Below the pieces are notes generated by a model. That model worked only from the letters and a program-made list of their open reading frames with translations. It made no database searches and was not told the origin of the DNA. Positions 5,958-13,116 of a stretch of DNA of 14,250 nucleotides are shown here, one piece after another; within the stretch, counting starts at the first letter, position 1; the number at the start of each line of letters is the position of its first letter. The position numbers and the translations under genes are program-made. Source of the DNA: an uncultured Verrucomicrobiota bacterium (GTDB lineage: Bacteria > Verrucomicrobiota > Kiritimatiellia > RFP12 > UBA1067); NCBI GenBank assembly GCA_945483525.1, contig CALYRV010000048.1, forward strand, positions 1 to 14,250, in the 5' to 3' direction.

Positions 5958-7103
5958 AAGAAGCTGAACGTCATAGCTGCGGGACTTGGATGGAAGGGTC
6001 TTGAGGCCGCCGGGATGACCGAGATGGCGGGACTGAAGTTCTCACCGAAGGAGTCCTGTTTTCCCGCGGTCACCTGTGTCGCGCAGGCTAATTTCCGCAC
6101 TGGGCTTACCCCCGCCGAGCACGGGATGGTCGCGAACGGCTGGTGGAGCGAGACGCTGAAGAAGCCGCTTTTCTGGGAGCAGAGCGCGAAGCTCGTAAAG
6201 GGCAGGCGCGTGTGGTCCGACCGCCGCGCTGCTGGCGAGAAGTTCGGGATGTTCTTCTTCCAGCAGTCGCTTGGCGAAGAGGTCGACCTCGTCATTTCGC
6301 CGGCGCCGGTTCACAAGCACGGCGGCGGGATGATCATGGCGTGTTACACGCAGCCGACGGGGATGGAGGCGATCATCAGGAAGCTCTGCGGAAAGTTCCC
6401 GTTGTGGCGGTATTGGGGTCCGCTCGCGTCTCCGAAGGTCGGACGCAAGTGCATCGCGTACTTCAACGCGATGACGGACGCGCATGATGTCGACGAGGCG
6501 TATCTGTACCTGCCGACGCTGGACTATACGGCGCAGAAGTACGGTCCCGCTTCGTCGCAGCACGCCTCGGCGCTGAAGGAGTTCCGTCATCAGCTGGAGA
6601 CGCTGTCGGACATCTGCATGCACCGCGGTTGCGAGCTTTCGGTGGAGGGCGATTACGAGATCACCGAGGTGACGATGGTTCCGGTGTGTCCGAACGTGGC
6701 GCTTCGCAAGGCGGGGTTTTTCAAGACGCGCACGGTCGGCGGCATGGCGTATCCCGACTTCTATCAGTCCTCGGCTTTCGCGATGTGTGACCACGAGTTC
6801 TGCGTCGTCTGTGGCGAGAAGCGCGACGAGGCGGTGAAGCTCCTCCTTGCCACCGGCGAATACGAGCTGCCTCCGCAACCAACCTGTTCCCTGCTTCCCG
6901 CTCACTGTTCCCTGCTCCTCGCGAAGCGAGGAGCGTGGTGCGAGTACAAGTGGTGGACCGATGACCGCGAGGCGCCCGACTTCGCTTCGCACGTCGATAT
7001 TCATAACAAGCCGGGCTTCGATCCAAAGGAGCTCTTCTTCTTCAACCGCGGCACTGTCCGCGGCACCCATGGGCGTCGGTGCCAGGTTGCTGCCGCGTTG
7101 TGA
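5955..7103 (+). CDS. EboF-like phosphodiesterase/alkaline-phosphatase-family protein
   Basis: A 382-residue protein of the type I phosphodiesterase/nucleotide pyrophosphatase superfamily. Diagnostic stretches recalled from EboF-type members are FPAVTCVAQANFRTG (36-50, likely nucleophile T40), HGMVANGWW (56-64), FWEQSAKLVKGRRVW (73-87), FPLWRYWGP (148-156), YLPTLDYTAQKYGP (185-198) and DIHNKPGFDPKELF (348-361), ending in GTHGR (370-374). The usual SEYGI segment reads EGDYEI (231-236), so one expected metal-ligand region is altered. No signal peptide is seen. It presumably hydrolyses a phosphate ester or diester of a small metabolite; substrate unknown. The start codon lies in a GGGGAAT repeat array, and residues about 309-324 (PTCSLLPAHCSLLLAK) are a second repeat-derived insert. 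Its TGA stop doubles as the first bases of the promoter of the next unit. Confidence 0.85.
   Translation: MKKLNVIAAGLGWKGLEAAGMTEMAGLKFSPKESCFPAVTCVAQANFRTGLTPAEHGMVANGWWSETLKKPLFWEQSAKLVKGRRVWSDRRAAGEKFGMFFFQQSLGEEVDLVISPAPVHKHGGGMIMACYTQPTGMEAIIRKLCGKFPLWRYWGPLASPKVGRKCIAYFNAMTDAHDVDEAYLYLPTLDYTAQKYGPASSQHASALKEFRHQLETLSDICMHRGCELSVEGDYEITEVTMVPVCPNVALRKAGFFKTRTVGGMAYPDFYQSSAFAMCDHEFCVVCGEKRDEAVKLLLATGEYELPPQPTCSLLPAHCSLLLAKRGAWCEYKWWTDDREAPDFASHVDIHNKPGFDPKELFFFNRGTVRGTHGRRCQVAAAL
6884..6934 (+). repeat. 21-nt-period repeat plus perfect hairpin in the EboF-like gene
   Basis: CTGTTCCCTGCT occurs at 6884-6895 and again at 6905-6916 (period 21 = three heptamers), encoding CSLLPAH / CSLLLAK. 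It runs into a perfect 9-bp inverted repeat, GCTCCTCGC (6914-6922), GAA loop, GCGAGGAGC (6926-6934). 6900-6913 matches the reverse complement of 224-237 with one mismatch. Confidence 0.8.
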
Positions 7104-7109
7104 TATAAT
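7101..7109 (+). promoter_or_regulatory. Extended -10 promoter for the U32-like gene
   Basis: TGATATAAT with TATAAT at 7104-7109. Its TGA is also the stop codon of the upstream gene. The predicted transcription start is about 7116, two bases before the ATG at 7118, so the mRNA is essentially leaderless. No -35 box fits. Confidence 0.7.
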
Positions 7110-7117
7110 ATTTGTCA

Positions 7118-8119
7118 ATGTCCAAGAAACTTGCAGTAGGTCATTTTTTGAATGCGGATTTTCAGTCCGCGTGCGCGGCGTATCTCCCGCGGATTCGCGA
7201 GGTGTTCTTTGCTTGGCCTGGGGTGGTGAGCTGCCGACCCGCGCCGGAATTCACGCCGGAGGTGCGGGCGCGGATGTTCTCGGATCTCAGGTGGGCGAGG
7301 TCGAATGGGCTCGAACTTGATACGCTTTTCAACTGCAACTGTTATGGAGATATCGCGATCTCGCATGAGCTTGAGGGACAGATTCAGCGGGTGATGCGTG
7401 AGATGGATGTGGAAGGGCTCTTTCCGGAAACCGTGACCACGACATCACCTTTCGTATCGAAGATTCTGCGTCGTGATTTCCCTCAGGTGAAGATCCGGTG
7501 GTCGGTGAACCAGCGTGTGCACGGCTCGGTCGGCTTCGAGTATGTGCTGGACGATTTCGATTCGTTTTACGTGAGTCGTGAGCATCATCGCGATCTTTTC
7601 TATTTGCAGGATATTGCCCGCTGGGCCCGTCAGCACGGAAAGATGATCGGAATGCAGGCGAATTCCGGATGTCTGCGGCAATGTCCGTATCAGACATTCC
7701 ATGACAATCTCCACGGACATGGTGCGAGTGTGCAGAACCAGCGCGGGATGAAGGATTTTGACTTCACCTACTTCCTTTGCAAGCGGACTTACGCGAAGCC
7801 GGAGCATGCGGAGGATTTCTTGCGCGCGACATGGATTCGTCCGGAGGATCTGCGGCGTTACGAGCCGCATGTGGATATTGTGAAGATCGCGACGCGCCGT
7901 CATCCAGATCCTGTGGCGGTGCTGAAGGCATACGCGACCTATTCTTATGACGGCAATCTGGCGGCTTTGATGGATCCAGCTCATGCATTCGGCAAGACTT
8001 TTGATAACGCCAGCTTCTCGAAGTCGCTGATCTGGCCGTTTGTATTGAACTGTCGTGACGCCAATAGTTGTAAGCACTGCGGTAAGTGTGCCGCGCTCAT
8101 GAAGGAGGTTTATCGATGA
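7118..8119 (+). CDS. U32-like TIM-barrel protein with two Cys clusters
   Basis: A 333-residue protein resembling the U32 'peptidase' family (COG0826-type), whose characterised members include [4Fe-4S] proteins that hydroxylate tRNA, rRNA or ubiquinone precursors without O2. Supporting features: NSGCLRQCPYQTFHDN (182-197, C185 and C189), C221 in YFLCKRTY, and WIRPEDLRRYEPHVDIVKIATR (239-260), a stretch typical of the family. A second cluster, C312-x5-C318-x2-C321-x2-C324, lies at the C-terminus. ATG 7118 is preferred to TTG 7112 because only it lies downstream of the predicted transcription start. It overlaps the next gene by four bases (ATGA). Hydroxylase versus other Fe-S function cannot be decided from sequence; a role with the upstream UbiA and methyltransferase is inferred only. 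Confidence 0.7.
   Translation: MSKKLAVGHFLNADFQSACAAYLPRIREVFFAWPGVVSCRPAPEFTPEVRARMFSDLRWARSNGLELDTLFNCNCYGDIAISHELEGQIQRVMREMDVEGLFPETVTTTSPFVSKILRRDFPQVKIRWSVNQRVHGSVGFEYVLDDFDSFYVSREHHRDLFYLQDIARWARQHGKMIGMQANSGCLRQCPYQTFHDNLHGHGASVQNQRGMKDFDFTYFLCKRTYAKPEHAEDFLRATWIRPEDLRRYEPHVDIVKIATRRHPDPVAVLKAYATYSYDGNLAALMDPAHAFGKTFDNASFSKSLIWPFVLNCRDANSCKHCGKCAALMKEVYR
8102..8108 (+). promoter_or_regulatory. Strong Shine-Dalgarno site deciding the start at 8116
   Basis: AAGGAGG lies 7 nt before ATG 8116, within the 3' end of the U32-like gene. It is the only perfect Shine-Dalgarno seen in the window and it rules out the longer in-frame start at 8086. Confidence 0.85.
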
Positions 8120-8847
8120 AGTTCCTGACCGCAATGATGCTCGGCATGGCCTTGATCGTCGGGGTAGCAATCGGATACATGTTTAATCCGTCCGTTGATG
8201 GGCAAATGGCTATTCAGAAGCCGGCAGGGGAGTCTGCGATCAGGGATGAAGGCGATGCGGCCAGTATTAACGCGCTCCGTGCTAGGGTTGCGGATTTGGA
8301 GGCGAAGCTGGCTGCAAAGGAGACCGAGAAGACGGCGTCCGTCGACGATCGTCAGGGGGTTCGCAGTCAACAGGTGATGACATCTCCGAGGGAATGGCGT
8401 GAGAGGTTGAGGAGGGACAATCCTCAGGGATATATTGCGATGACCAATGGAATCGCAAGATGGCGTCGGGAGCGGCTGGAGCGTGCGCAGAAGAGGGTGG
8501 ATTTTCTCTCTTCGTTGGATGTCTCTCAGATGACTCCTCCGGCGCGGAAGACCCACGAAGAGTTGCAGGAGATGATTGTGAAGCGGGAGGAGTTAGAGCA
8601 GAGGATGCGCCAAATGGATGATTCAGATGGGATTCTTGATGAGGATCGCCGCGCGCTTTGGCAGGAAATACGTCAGACTGATGAGCGTATCCGGGAGCTT
8701 AACTCGTCCGAGCGTGAGAATTTGATGCTAGAGACGGTCAGGAATCTAGGTTTCAATGGGGGGGATGCTATGGAAGTGGTGGAGACGTTTCAAGAAATCA
8801 TTGAAAATACGGATAGTGGATTTCGCGCAATGGGACGACCTCGGTAA
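8116..8847 (+). CDS. Membrane-anchored coiled-coil protein of unknown function
   Basis: A 243-residue protein that I do not recognise. Residues 1-22 (MKFLTAMMLG to IGYM) form an N-terminal membrane anchor or uncleaved signal. A predicted coiled coil follows at about 49-72 (INALRARVADLEAKLAAKET), then a charged helical region rich in R, E and Q (92-200) and a short C-terminal segment. There are no cysteines and no enzymatic motif. The start is set by AAGGAGG at 8102-8108 and by the ATGA overlap with the U32-like gene, so the two are probably translated together. Periplasmic location is likely from topology. An intrinsic terminator follows 20 nt after the stop. Codon use is slightly more A/T-rich than in the flanking genes, which is weak evidence of different ancestry. 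Confidence 0.8.
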   Translation: MKFLTAMMLGMALIVGVAIGYMFNPSVDGQMAIQKPAGESAIRDEGDAASINALRARVADLEAKLAAKETEKTASVDDRQGVRSQQVMTSPREWRERLRRDNPQGYIAMTNGIARWRRERLERAQKRVDFLSSLDVSQMTPPARKTHEELQEMIVKREELEQRMRQMDDSDGILDEDRRALWQEIRQTDERIRELNSSERENLMLETVRNLGFNGGDAMEVVETFQEIIENTDSGFRAMGRPR

Positions 8848-8866
8848 TAGGGTCGTGGTAAATGCT

Positions 8867-8897
8867 AAAATTCGGCGTCTGTTGATGCCGAATTTTT
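8867..8897 (+). terminator. Intrinsic terminator after the U32-like unit
   Basis: AAAATTCGGC (8867-8876) and GCCGAATTTT (8887-8896) are perfect reverse complements, giving a 10-bp stem and a 10-nt loop. The 3' arm ends in a run of five T (8893-8897). The stem is rather A/T-rich at its base but the arrangement is classical. Confidence 0.8.
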
Positions 8898-8905
8898 GAT
8901 ATAAT
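8897..8905 (+). promoter_or_regulatory. Extended -10 promoter for argB-argD
   Basis: TGATATAAT with TATAAT at 8900-8905 directly abuts the terminator T-run. The ATG at 8917 is 11 nt downstream, so the predicted leader is about 5 nt. The region where a -35 would sit is the terminator hairpin and holds no good hexamer. Confidence 0.7.
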
Positions 8906-8916
8906 ACTCAATTAAC

Positions 8917-9777
8917 ATGGGAAAAGTAGACACAGCCATGGCTAAAGCCGCGGTTTTAACCGAGGCATTGCCGTATATTCAGGATTTCAAGGGGTCCGTC
9001 GTGCTGATTAAGCTCGGCGGTTCTGTGATGGAGGTTGAGGGTAATCTTGAGTCTTTGATGGATGATGTCGCTTTTATGCGGGCGGTCGGGATGAAGGTTG
9101 TGATCGTGCATGGCGGCGGCAAGGCGATTTCGAAGGCGATCAAGGAGTCTGGGCATGAGCCGAAGTTCGTCGGCGGGCTTAGGGTTACGGACGATCTCAC
9201 GATGGAAATCGTGCGGCATACGTTAAATAACGTGGTGAATACCGACATTATTGCCCGCCTTGCCAAACGTGGTGCCAATGCGCGTCCGTTGCATGGCAAC
9301 TGGATTTTTGCGGCAAAGAAGATCTCCGAGCCCGATCGTGGTTATGTCGGAGAGGTTACCCATGCTGATACTCGCGCAGTAAACGAGATGCTTGATGCTG
9401 GGATAATTCCGGTGGTCACGCCGCTCGGAACGGGCGAGGAGGATCATCATCTTTATAATATCAATGCGGATTACGCCGCTGCGGCTCTTGCCAAGGCGCT
9501 GAAGGTCCGTAAGTTCGCTTTGGTTTCGGACGTTCCAGGGCTTCTTAAGAATCCTGATAACCCCGAAACCCTCCTGTCTACGCTTCACCTCGATGATGTC
9601 GGGGCGTTGACGGCGGACGGGACTATCTCGGGAGGTATGCTTCCGAAGATTATGAGCTGTGTGGATGCGATTGAACACGGGGTGAAGAAGGTTCACCTTG
9701 TCGACGGGCGCATGGCGCACTCCCTGTTACTGGAAATATTCACGCGTGAAGGCGTGGGAACGGAGATACAAGAATGA
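8917..9777 (+). CDS. argB: Acetylglutamate kinase
   Basis: A 286-residue cytoplasmic enzyme that phosphorylates N-acetyl-L-glutamate with ATP, the second step of arginine synthesis. Amino-acid-kinase motifs are all visible: IKLGGS (31-36, K32), VHGGGKAI (64-71), R89 in FVGGLRVTD, NINADYAAA (181-189), ALVSDVPGLL (201-210) and SGGMLPK (238-244, K244). Length is normal. The N-terminus up to GSVVLIK resembles the short extension of the arginine-inhibited form, so feedback inhibition by arginine is possible but not shown. ATG 8917 fits the near-leaderless promoter; M8 would be an alternative. It overlaps argD by four bases (ATGA). Confidence 0.97.
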   Translation: MGKVDTAMAKAAVLTEALPYIQDFKGSVVLIKLGGSVMEVEGNLESLMDDVAFMRAVGMKVVIVHGGGKAISKAIKESGHEPKFVGGLRVTDDLTMEIVRHTLNNVVNTDIIARLAKRGANARPLHGNWIFAAKKISEPDRGYVGEVTHADTRAVNEMLDAGIIPVVTPLGTGEEDHHLYNINADYAAAALAKALKVRKFALVSDVPGLLKNPDNPETLLSTLHLDDVGALTADGTISGGMLPKIMSCVDAIEHGVKKVHLVDGRMAHSLLLEIFTREGVGTEIQE

Positions 9778-10973
9778 GCACGAAAACCCAGGATATCCTC
9801 GACCTCTACAATTCCAAGGTCATGCCGACCTACACGCCGTCGGTGGTCATTGCTTCTGGCAAGGGAATTACCGTCCGTGACGTGGACGGACATGCGTATT
9901 ATGACTTTACTTCTGGCATCGGCGTTCAGAATGTCGGTTATGGCAATAAGAAGGTGGTTGAGGCGATTCAGAACCAGGCTGCCGCGCTGACTCATTGCTC
10001 CAACCTTTACGTGAATGCTCCAGCTACGGTGCTTGCTTCCAAGCTCGTTGAGATCTCCGGGCTTGGTGGCAAGGTGTTTTTCTGCAATTCCGGCGCCGAG
10101 GCGAATGAGGCGGCCATCAAGCTTGCTCGCAAGTGGGGTGCGGCCAACGGCGGGCGTTACGAGGTTGTGACGTTTCGTCAGGGCTTCCACGGGCGTACCC
10201 TTGCGACGGTGGCCGCGACAGCGCAGGCGTGGTGCCAGGAGGGTTATGACCCGCTGCCCGTCGGCTTTGCGTATGCCGACTATAACGATCTGGAGTCGGT
10301 CAAGGCGGCGATCAACGACAAGACTGTTGCTGTCATGCTCGAGGCGGTGCAGGGTGAGGGCGGTGTCACGCCGGCGACCGATGAGTTCATGAAGGGCGTC
10401 CGTGCGCTTTGCGACGAAAAGAACCTTCTCATGATCTGTGACGAGGTGCAGGCCGGAATGGGTCGCACTGGCAAGTGGTTTGCGTGGCAGAACTACGGCA
10501 TTCAGCCCGATCTCTTCACCTGTGCGAAGGCGCTTGGCGGCGGGCTCCCGATGGGGGCGCTAGTGTCGAACGCGAAGCTTGCAGACGTCTTCGGCGCATG
10601 TGCTCACGCCTCAACATTCGGCGGTAATCCGGTTGCGGCGGCTGCGGCGAATGCGGTGATTGAGGTGATCGAAAGCGAGAATCTCCTTGATAACTGCGTT
10701 AAGGTCGGGGCGATCCTCAAGGAGAAGCTGGAGGAGTTCGTCGATCAGTACGATCAGCTTCTGGAGGTCCGCGGCATGGGCCTCATGCTTGGACTCGTCA
10801 CTGAGGGTTCAGCAAAAGATATCGTCGAGGCGCTTAAGGCGCAGGGGCTGCTGGTCCTTACCGCCGGAGAACACGTGGTTCGGTTCCTGCCGCCGCTTAC
10901 GCTTTCCGAGGATGATCTTGAAGATGTGTTTGATATGATTTCGGACGCGTTGGACTGCGCCTTCGGCGGATGA
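9774..10973 (+). CDS. argD: Acetylornithine aminotransferase
   Basis: A 399-residue class III PLP aminotransferase converting N-acetylglutamate semialdehyde to N-acetylornithine with glutamate as amino donor. Motifs: SGAEANEAAIK (106-116, phosphate binding), FHGRT (138-142), DEVQAGMGRTG (223-233), K252 in CAKALGGGLPMGA as Schiff-base lysine, and T281 in STFGGNP. Length is typical. GGAG at 9762-9765 precedes the ATG by 8 nt; the start overlaps the argB stop, so the two are coupled. Coupling with argB makes the arginine role much more likely than succinyldiaminopimelate or GABA transamination, although ArgD often also serves lysine synthesis. The gene for the intervening reductase (argC) is not in this window. 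Confidence 0.96.
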   Translation: MSTKTQDILDLYNSKVMPTYTPSVVIASGKGITVRDVDGHAYYDFTSGIGVQNVGYGNKKVVEAIQNQAAALTHCSNLYVNAPATVLASKLVEISGLGGKVFFCNSGAEANEAAIKLARKWGAANGGRYEVVTFRQGFHGRTLATVAATAQAWCQEGYDPLPVGFAYADYNDLESVKAAINDKTVAVMLEAVQGEGGVTPATDEFMKGVRALCDEKNLLMICDEVQAGMGRTGKWFAWQNYGIQPDLFTCAKALGGGLPMGALVSNAKLADVFGACAHASTFGGNPVAAAAANAVIEVIESENLLDNCVKVGAILKEKLEEFVDQYDQLLEVRGMGLMLGLVTEGSAKDIVEALKAQGLLVLTAGEHVVRFLPPLTLSEDDLEDVFDMISDALDCAFGG

Positions 10974-11025
10974 GTTAAGAGCTGCGCGTAAAGAGGAAAA
11001 AGTTGCGGAAGCGGATTATTTGATC

Positions 11026-13116
11026 ATGGCGGAGCAGAAACAGAAGCGGTATTTGGGGATTGACATCGGGTCCACGACATTTAAGGCTGTGATCCTTGAT
11101 GCTGATGGCAAGGTCGAGCGTACGATTTACAAGCGTACGCAGCCTGTTGAAAGTGGCAAGGTGGCATGTACCGGACACTGTTCGGCTTGTGGCAATTGTT
11201 CTGGCGGCTCCGCGAAGAAGCTTTCGCTTGAGTTTCTTCGTTCCGCTGGGATTGATTTCGCCGGAGTTGATAAACTCGTTGTTACCGGTTCACAGATTGT
11301 CGAGGACACCAGGAAGTTCATCCCTTACGACTTTCAGGTTTCGGAAGTGACTGCGCATGTCGAGGGTGCTAAGTTCCTGCATCCTGACGTTGACGCGATT
11401 ATCGATTGCGGCGGACAGGATTCGAAGTGCATGGTCTACAATCCGTTCATGAAGCTCTGGACGAGTATGATGAGCGGTGTTTGCGCGGCCGGTACTGGCA
11501 GTTTCCTTGATTCGGTCGCCAACAAGCTCGGCGTGCCGATCGAACAGGTCGCGGGCAAGGTGAATTACGATTCCGACACCGAGTTTAGTTCGGTTTGCGC
11601 AGTGTTGTCCGCGACTTCGATCAACAAGTTCAAGAACCGCGTGCCGATCGGCGATCTGCTCGCGGGCGCGTGCAAGGCGCAGGCGCGCACGATCCTCAAT
11701 TCGGTCGGGCAGCTCCTCCTGAACGCCCCTGGGCGTAAGATCCTCTTCCAGGGCGGCGTTGCGTTCAACAAGGCCGTAGCTTACTTCCTCGAGAAACTTA
11801 CTGGCTCCCAGATCGTCATCCCTCAGTATCATGAGGTGATGGGTGCGCTTGGAGCGGCGGTGATCGCGAAGAAGCTCGACGAGCTCGGTCCGGATGTGAA
11901 GATCGCAAAGGTCGAGTACGAGCCCACTCGCGGCAAGTCCGCGCTTCTCCGCATCAAATCTACGAAGCACGACTTCTTCTCAAAGGACGAGTCGAAGCCG
12001 CTCGTTTGGCGCAATCTTTTCTTCCCGACTGAGATCCTCAATGCCTTCGACTGCCGTATCCGTACGCTTGAGACTTACGCTGCATTGTTTGGGCGCAAGG
12101 CCGATTTCGTGAAGGAGGCGCTAGGAAATGCTGCGCAGAAGGGCTACGATCAGCAGACCTGTTCGTTCCTCCGCATGCTCGAGGGCATGAAGCTTGAGAA
12201 GCCGGATTTCGTCGTTTCGACTTCGCAGCCATGCCAGCAGGCGGAGCGTGTTTTCGAGGATCTTGTTACTGAGTACGAATGTCCGGATCGGTTGTATTCG
12301 TTGCAGACTCCGATTAAGCGTCAGAGCGCGCATGCTGTGGAGATGATGGCCGAAGGGCTTTCTGAGGCGATTTATATGATGGAGAAGTCGTTCGGCAGAA
12401 AGCTCGACATGGGGCGTCTTGAGGAGGCGTGCGTCCTTTCGAACGAGGCGGCCGAGATCGGCAGGAAATGCAATGAGCTTCGCTTTACTTCGCCGCCTCT
12501 CGTCAAGGGGTCAGAGGCGATTTATAATGCGGTTGTGTTCTCCCAGCTCTGGGGCACGAGGGATCTTGTCGAGATTCAGAAGGCGTGGCACGAAGAATTG
12601 CTGATGAAGAAGGAGTGGGCAGAGAAGCGTATGTCGATTGACGACACCCACCGTATTCTCTGGATGCATTTGCCGCCGTTTTACGACAACAAGCATCTCA
12701 CTTATCTTGAGAATGTCTGCAATGCGCCAATCGTGTTCGAGGAGACCAACTTCATCGGGTGGAGTCCGCTCGACCCGAAGGATCCGATGCGTTCGCTCGC
12801 GAAGAAGTTGTTGGAGTCTGGCTTCCTCGATCCAGCGCTACGTGTCGAATACGTGAAGAGGTCCATCCCGGCTGCAAAGTTCAACGGTGTCGTTCTTTAT
12901 ACTCACGGATTCGGACGTTGTTCGCTTGCGGACCGTTCGTTCTCGAAGTTGCTTCGCAACGAACTTGACAAGATTGGCGTTCCCCTGCTGGCGCTCGAAG
13001 GCGATTGCATGGACGCGTCGATCGATCCGTGTTCGACTGTCACCAAGATTGCGTCCTTCACCGAGGCGCTGAATCTGAAGAAATACGGGAATATCTTCGG
13101 ACGGATCGAGAAGTGA
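11026..13116 (+). CDS. Fused CoA-enzyme activase and dehydratase-component-like protein
   Basis: A 696-residue protein joining two parts of the 2-hydroxyacyl-CoA dehydratase/benzoyl-CoA reductase systems. Residues 8-283 are a BadF/BadG/BcrA/BcrD-type ATPase: GIDIGSTTFKAV (11-22), IIDCGGQDSK (125-134), VCAAGTGSF (152-160) and FQGGVAFN (241-248). C153 and C191 match the two Cys that hold the [4Fe-4S] cluster at the activase dimer interface. Residues about 327-690 resemble the HgdB/D-component fold, with FFPTEILNAF (332-341) and C379, C403 and C632 as likely cluster ligands. An extra C48-x3-C52-x2-C55-x2-C58 motif sits in the N-terminal actin-like fold. ATG 11026 is chosen over TTG 11020; no strong Shine-Dalgarno is seen. 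It begins 52 nt after argD with no terminator or promoter, so co-transcription is likely. The reaction is unknown; strictly anaerobic chemistry is expected. Confidence 0.88.
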   Translation: MAEQKQKRYLGIDIGSTTFKAVILDADGKVERTIYKRTQPVESGKVACTGHCSACGNCSGGSAKKLSLEFLRSAGIDFAGVDKLVVTGSQIVEDTRKFIPYDFQVSEVTAHVEGAKFLHPDVDAIIDCGGQDSKCMVYNPFMKLWTSMMSGVCAAGTGSFLDSVANKLGVPIEQVAGKVNYDSDTEFSSVCAVLSATSINKFKNRVPIGDLLAGACKAQARTILNSVGQLLLNAPGRKILFQGGVAFNKAVAYFLEKLTGSQIVIPQYHEVMGALGAAVIAKKLDELGPDVKIAKVEYEPTRGKSALLRIKSTKHDFFSKDESKPLVWRNLFFPTEILNAFDCRIRTLETYAALFGRKADFVKEALGNAAQKGYDQQTCSFLRMLEGMKLEKPDFVVSTSQPCQQAERVFEDLVTEYECPDRLYSLQTPIKRQSAHAVEMMAEGLSEAIYMMEKSFGRKLDMGRLEEACVLSNEAAEIGRKCNELRFTSPPLVKGSEAIYNAVVFSQLWGTRDLVEIQKAWHEELLMKKEWAEKRMSIDDTHRILWMHLPPFYDNKHLTYLENVCNAPIVFEETNFIGWSPLDPKDPMRSLAKKLLESGFLDPALRVEYVKRSIPAAKFNGVVLYTHGFGRCSLADRSFSKLLRNELDKIGVPLLALEGDCMDASIDPCSTVTKIASFTEALNLKKYGNIFGRIEK

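Noticed and set aside
7070..7103. Frameshift at the end of the EboF-like gene
   Set aside because: The unusual last residues RRCQVAAAL follow an intact GTHGR motif where family members normally end, so the gene appears complete.
6042..7118. Long minus-strand open frame (358 codons) opposite the EboF-like gene
   Set aside because: Shadow of a G+C-rich plus-strand gene; the translation is rich in Arg, Leu and Val with no family motif, while the plus strand shows clear phosphodiesterase signatures.
8086..8115. Longer start (ATG 8086) for the coiled-coil protein
   Set aside because: It would add 10 residues that overlap the U32-like gene's Cys tail region; the perfect AAGGAGG and the hydrophobic N-terminus both point to ATG 8116.
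10929..10938. TTGATATGAT near the argD end as another extended -10 promoter
   Set aside because: It has a mismatch in the hexamer, lies inside conserved argD coding sequence and is about 90 nt from the next start, unlike the other four sites.
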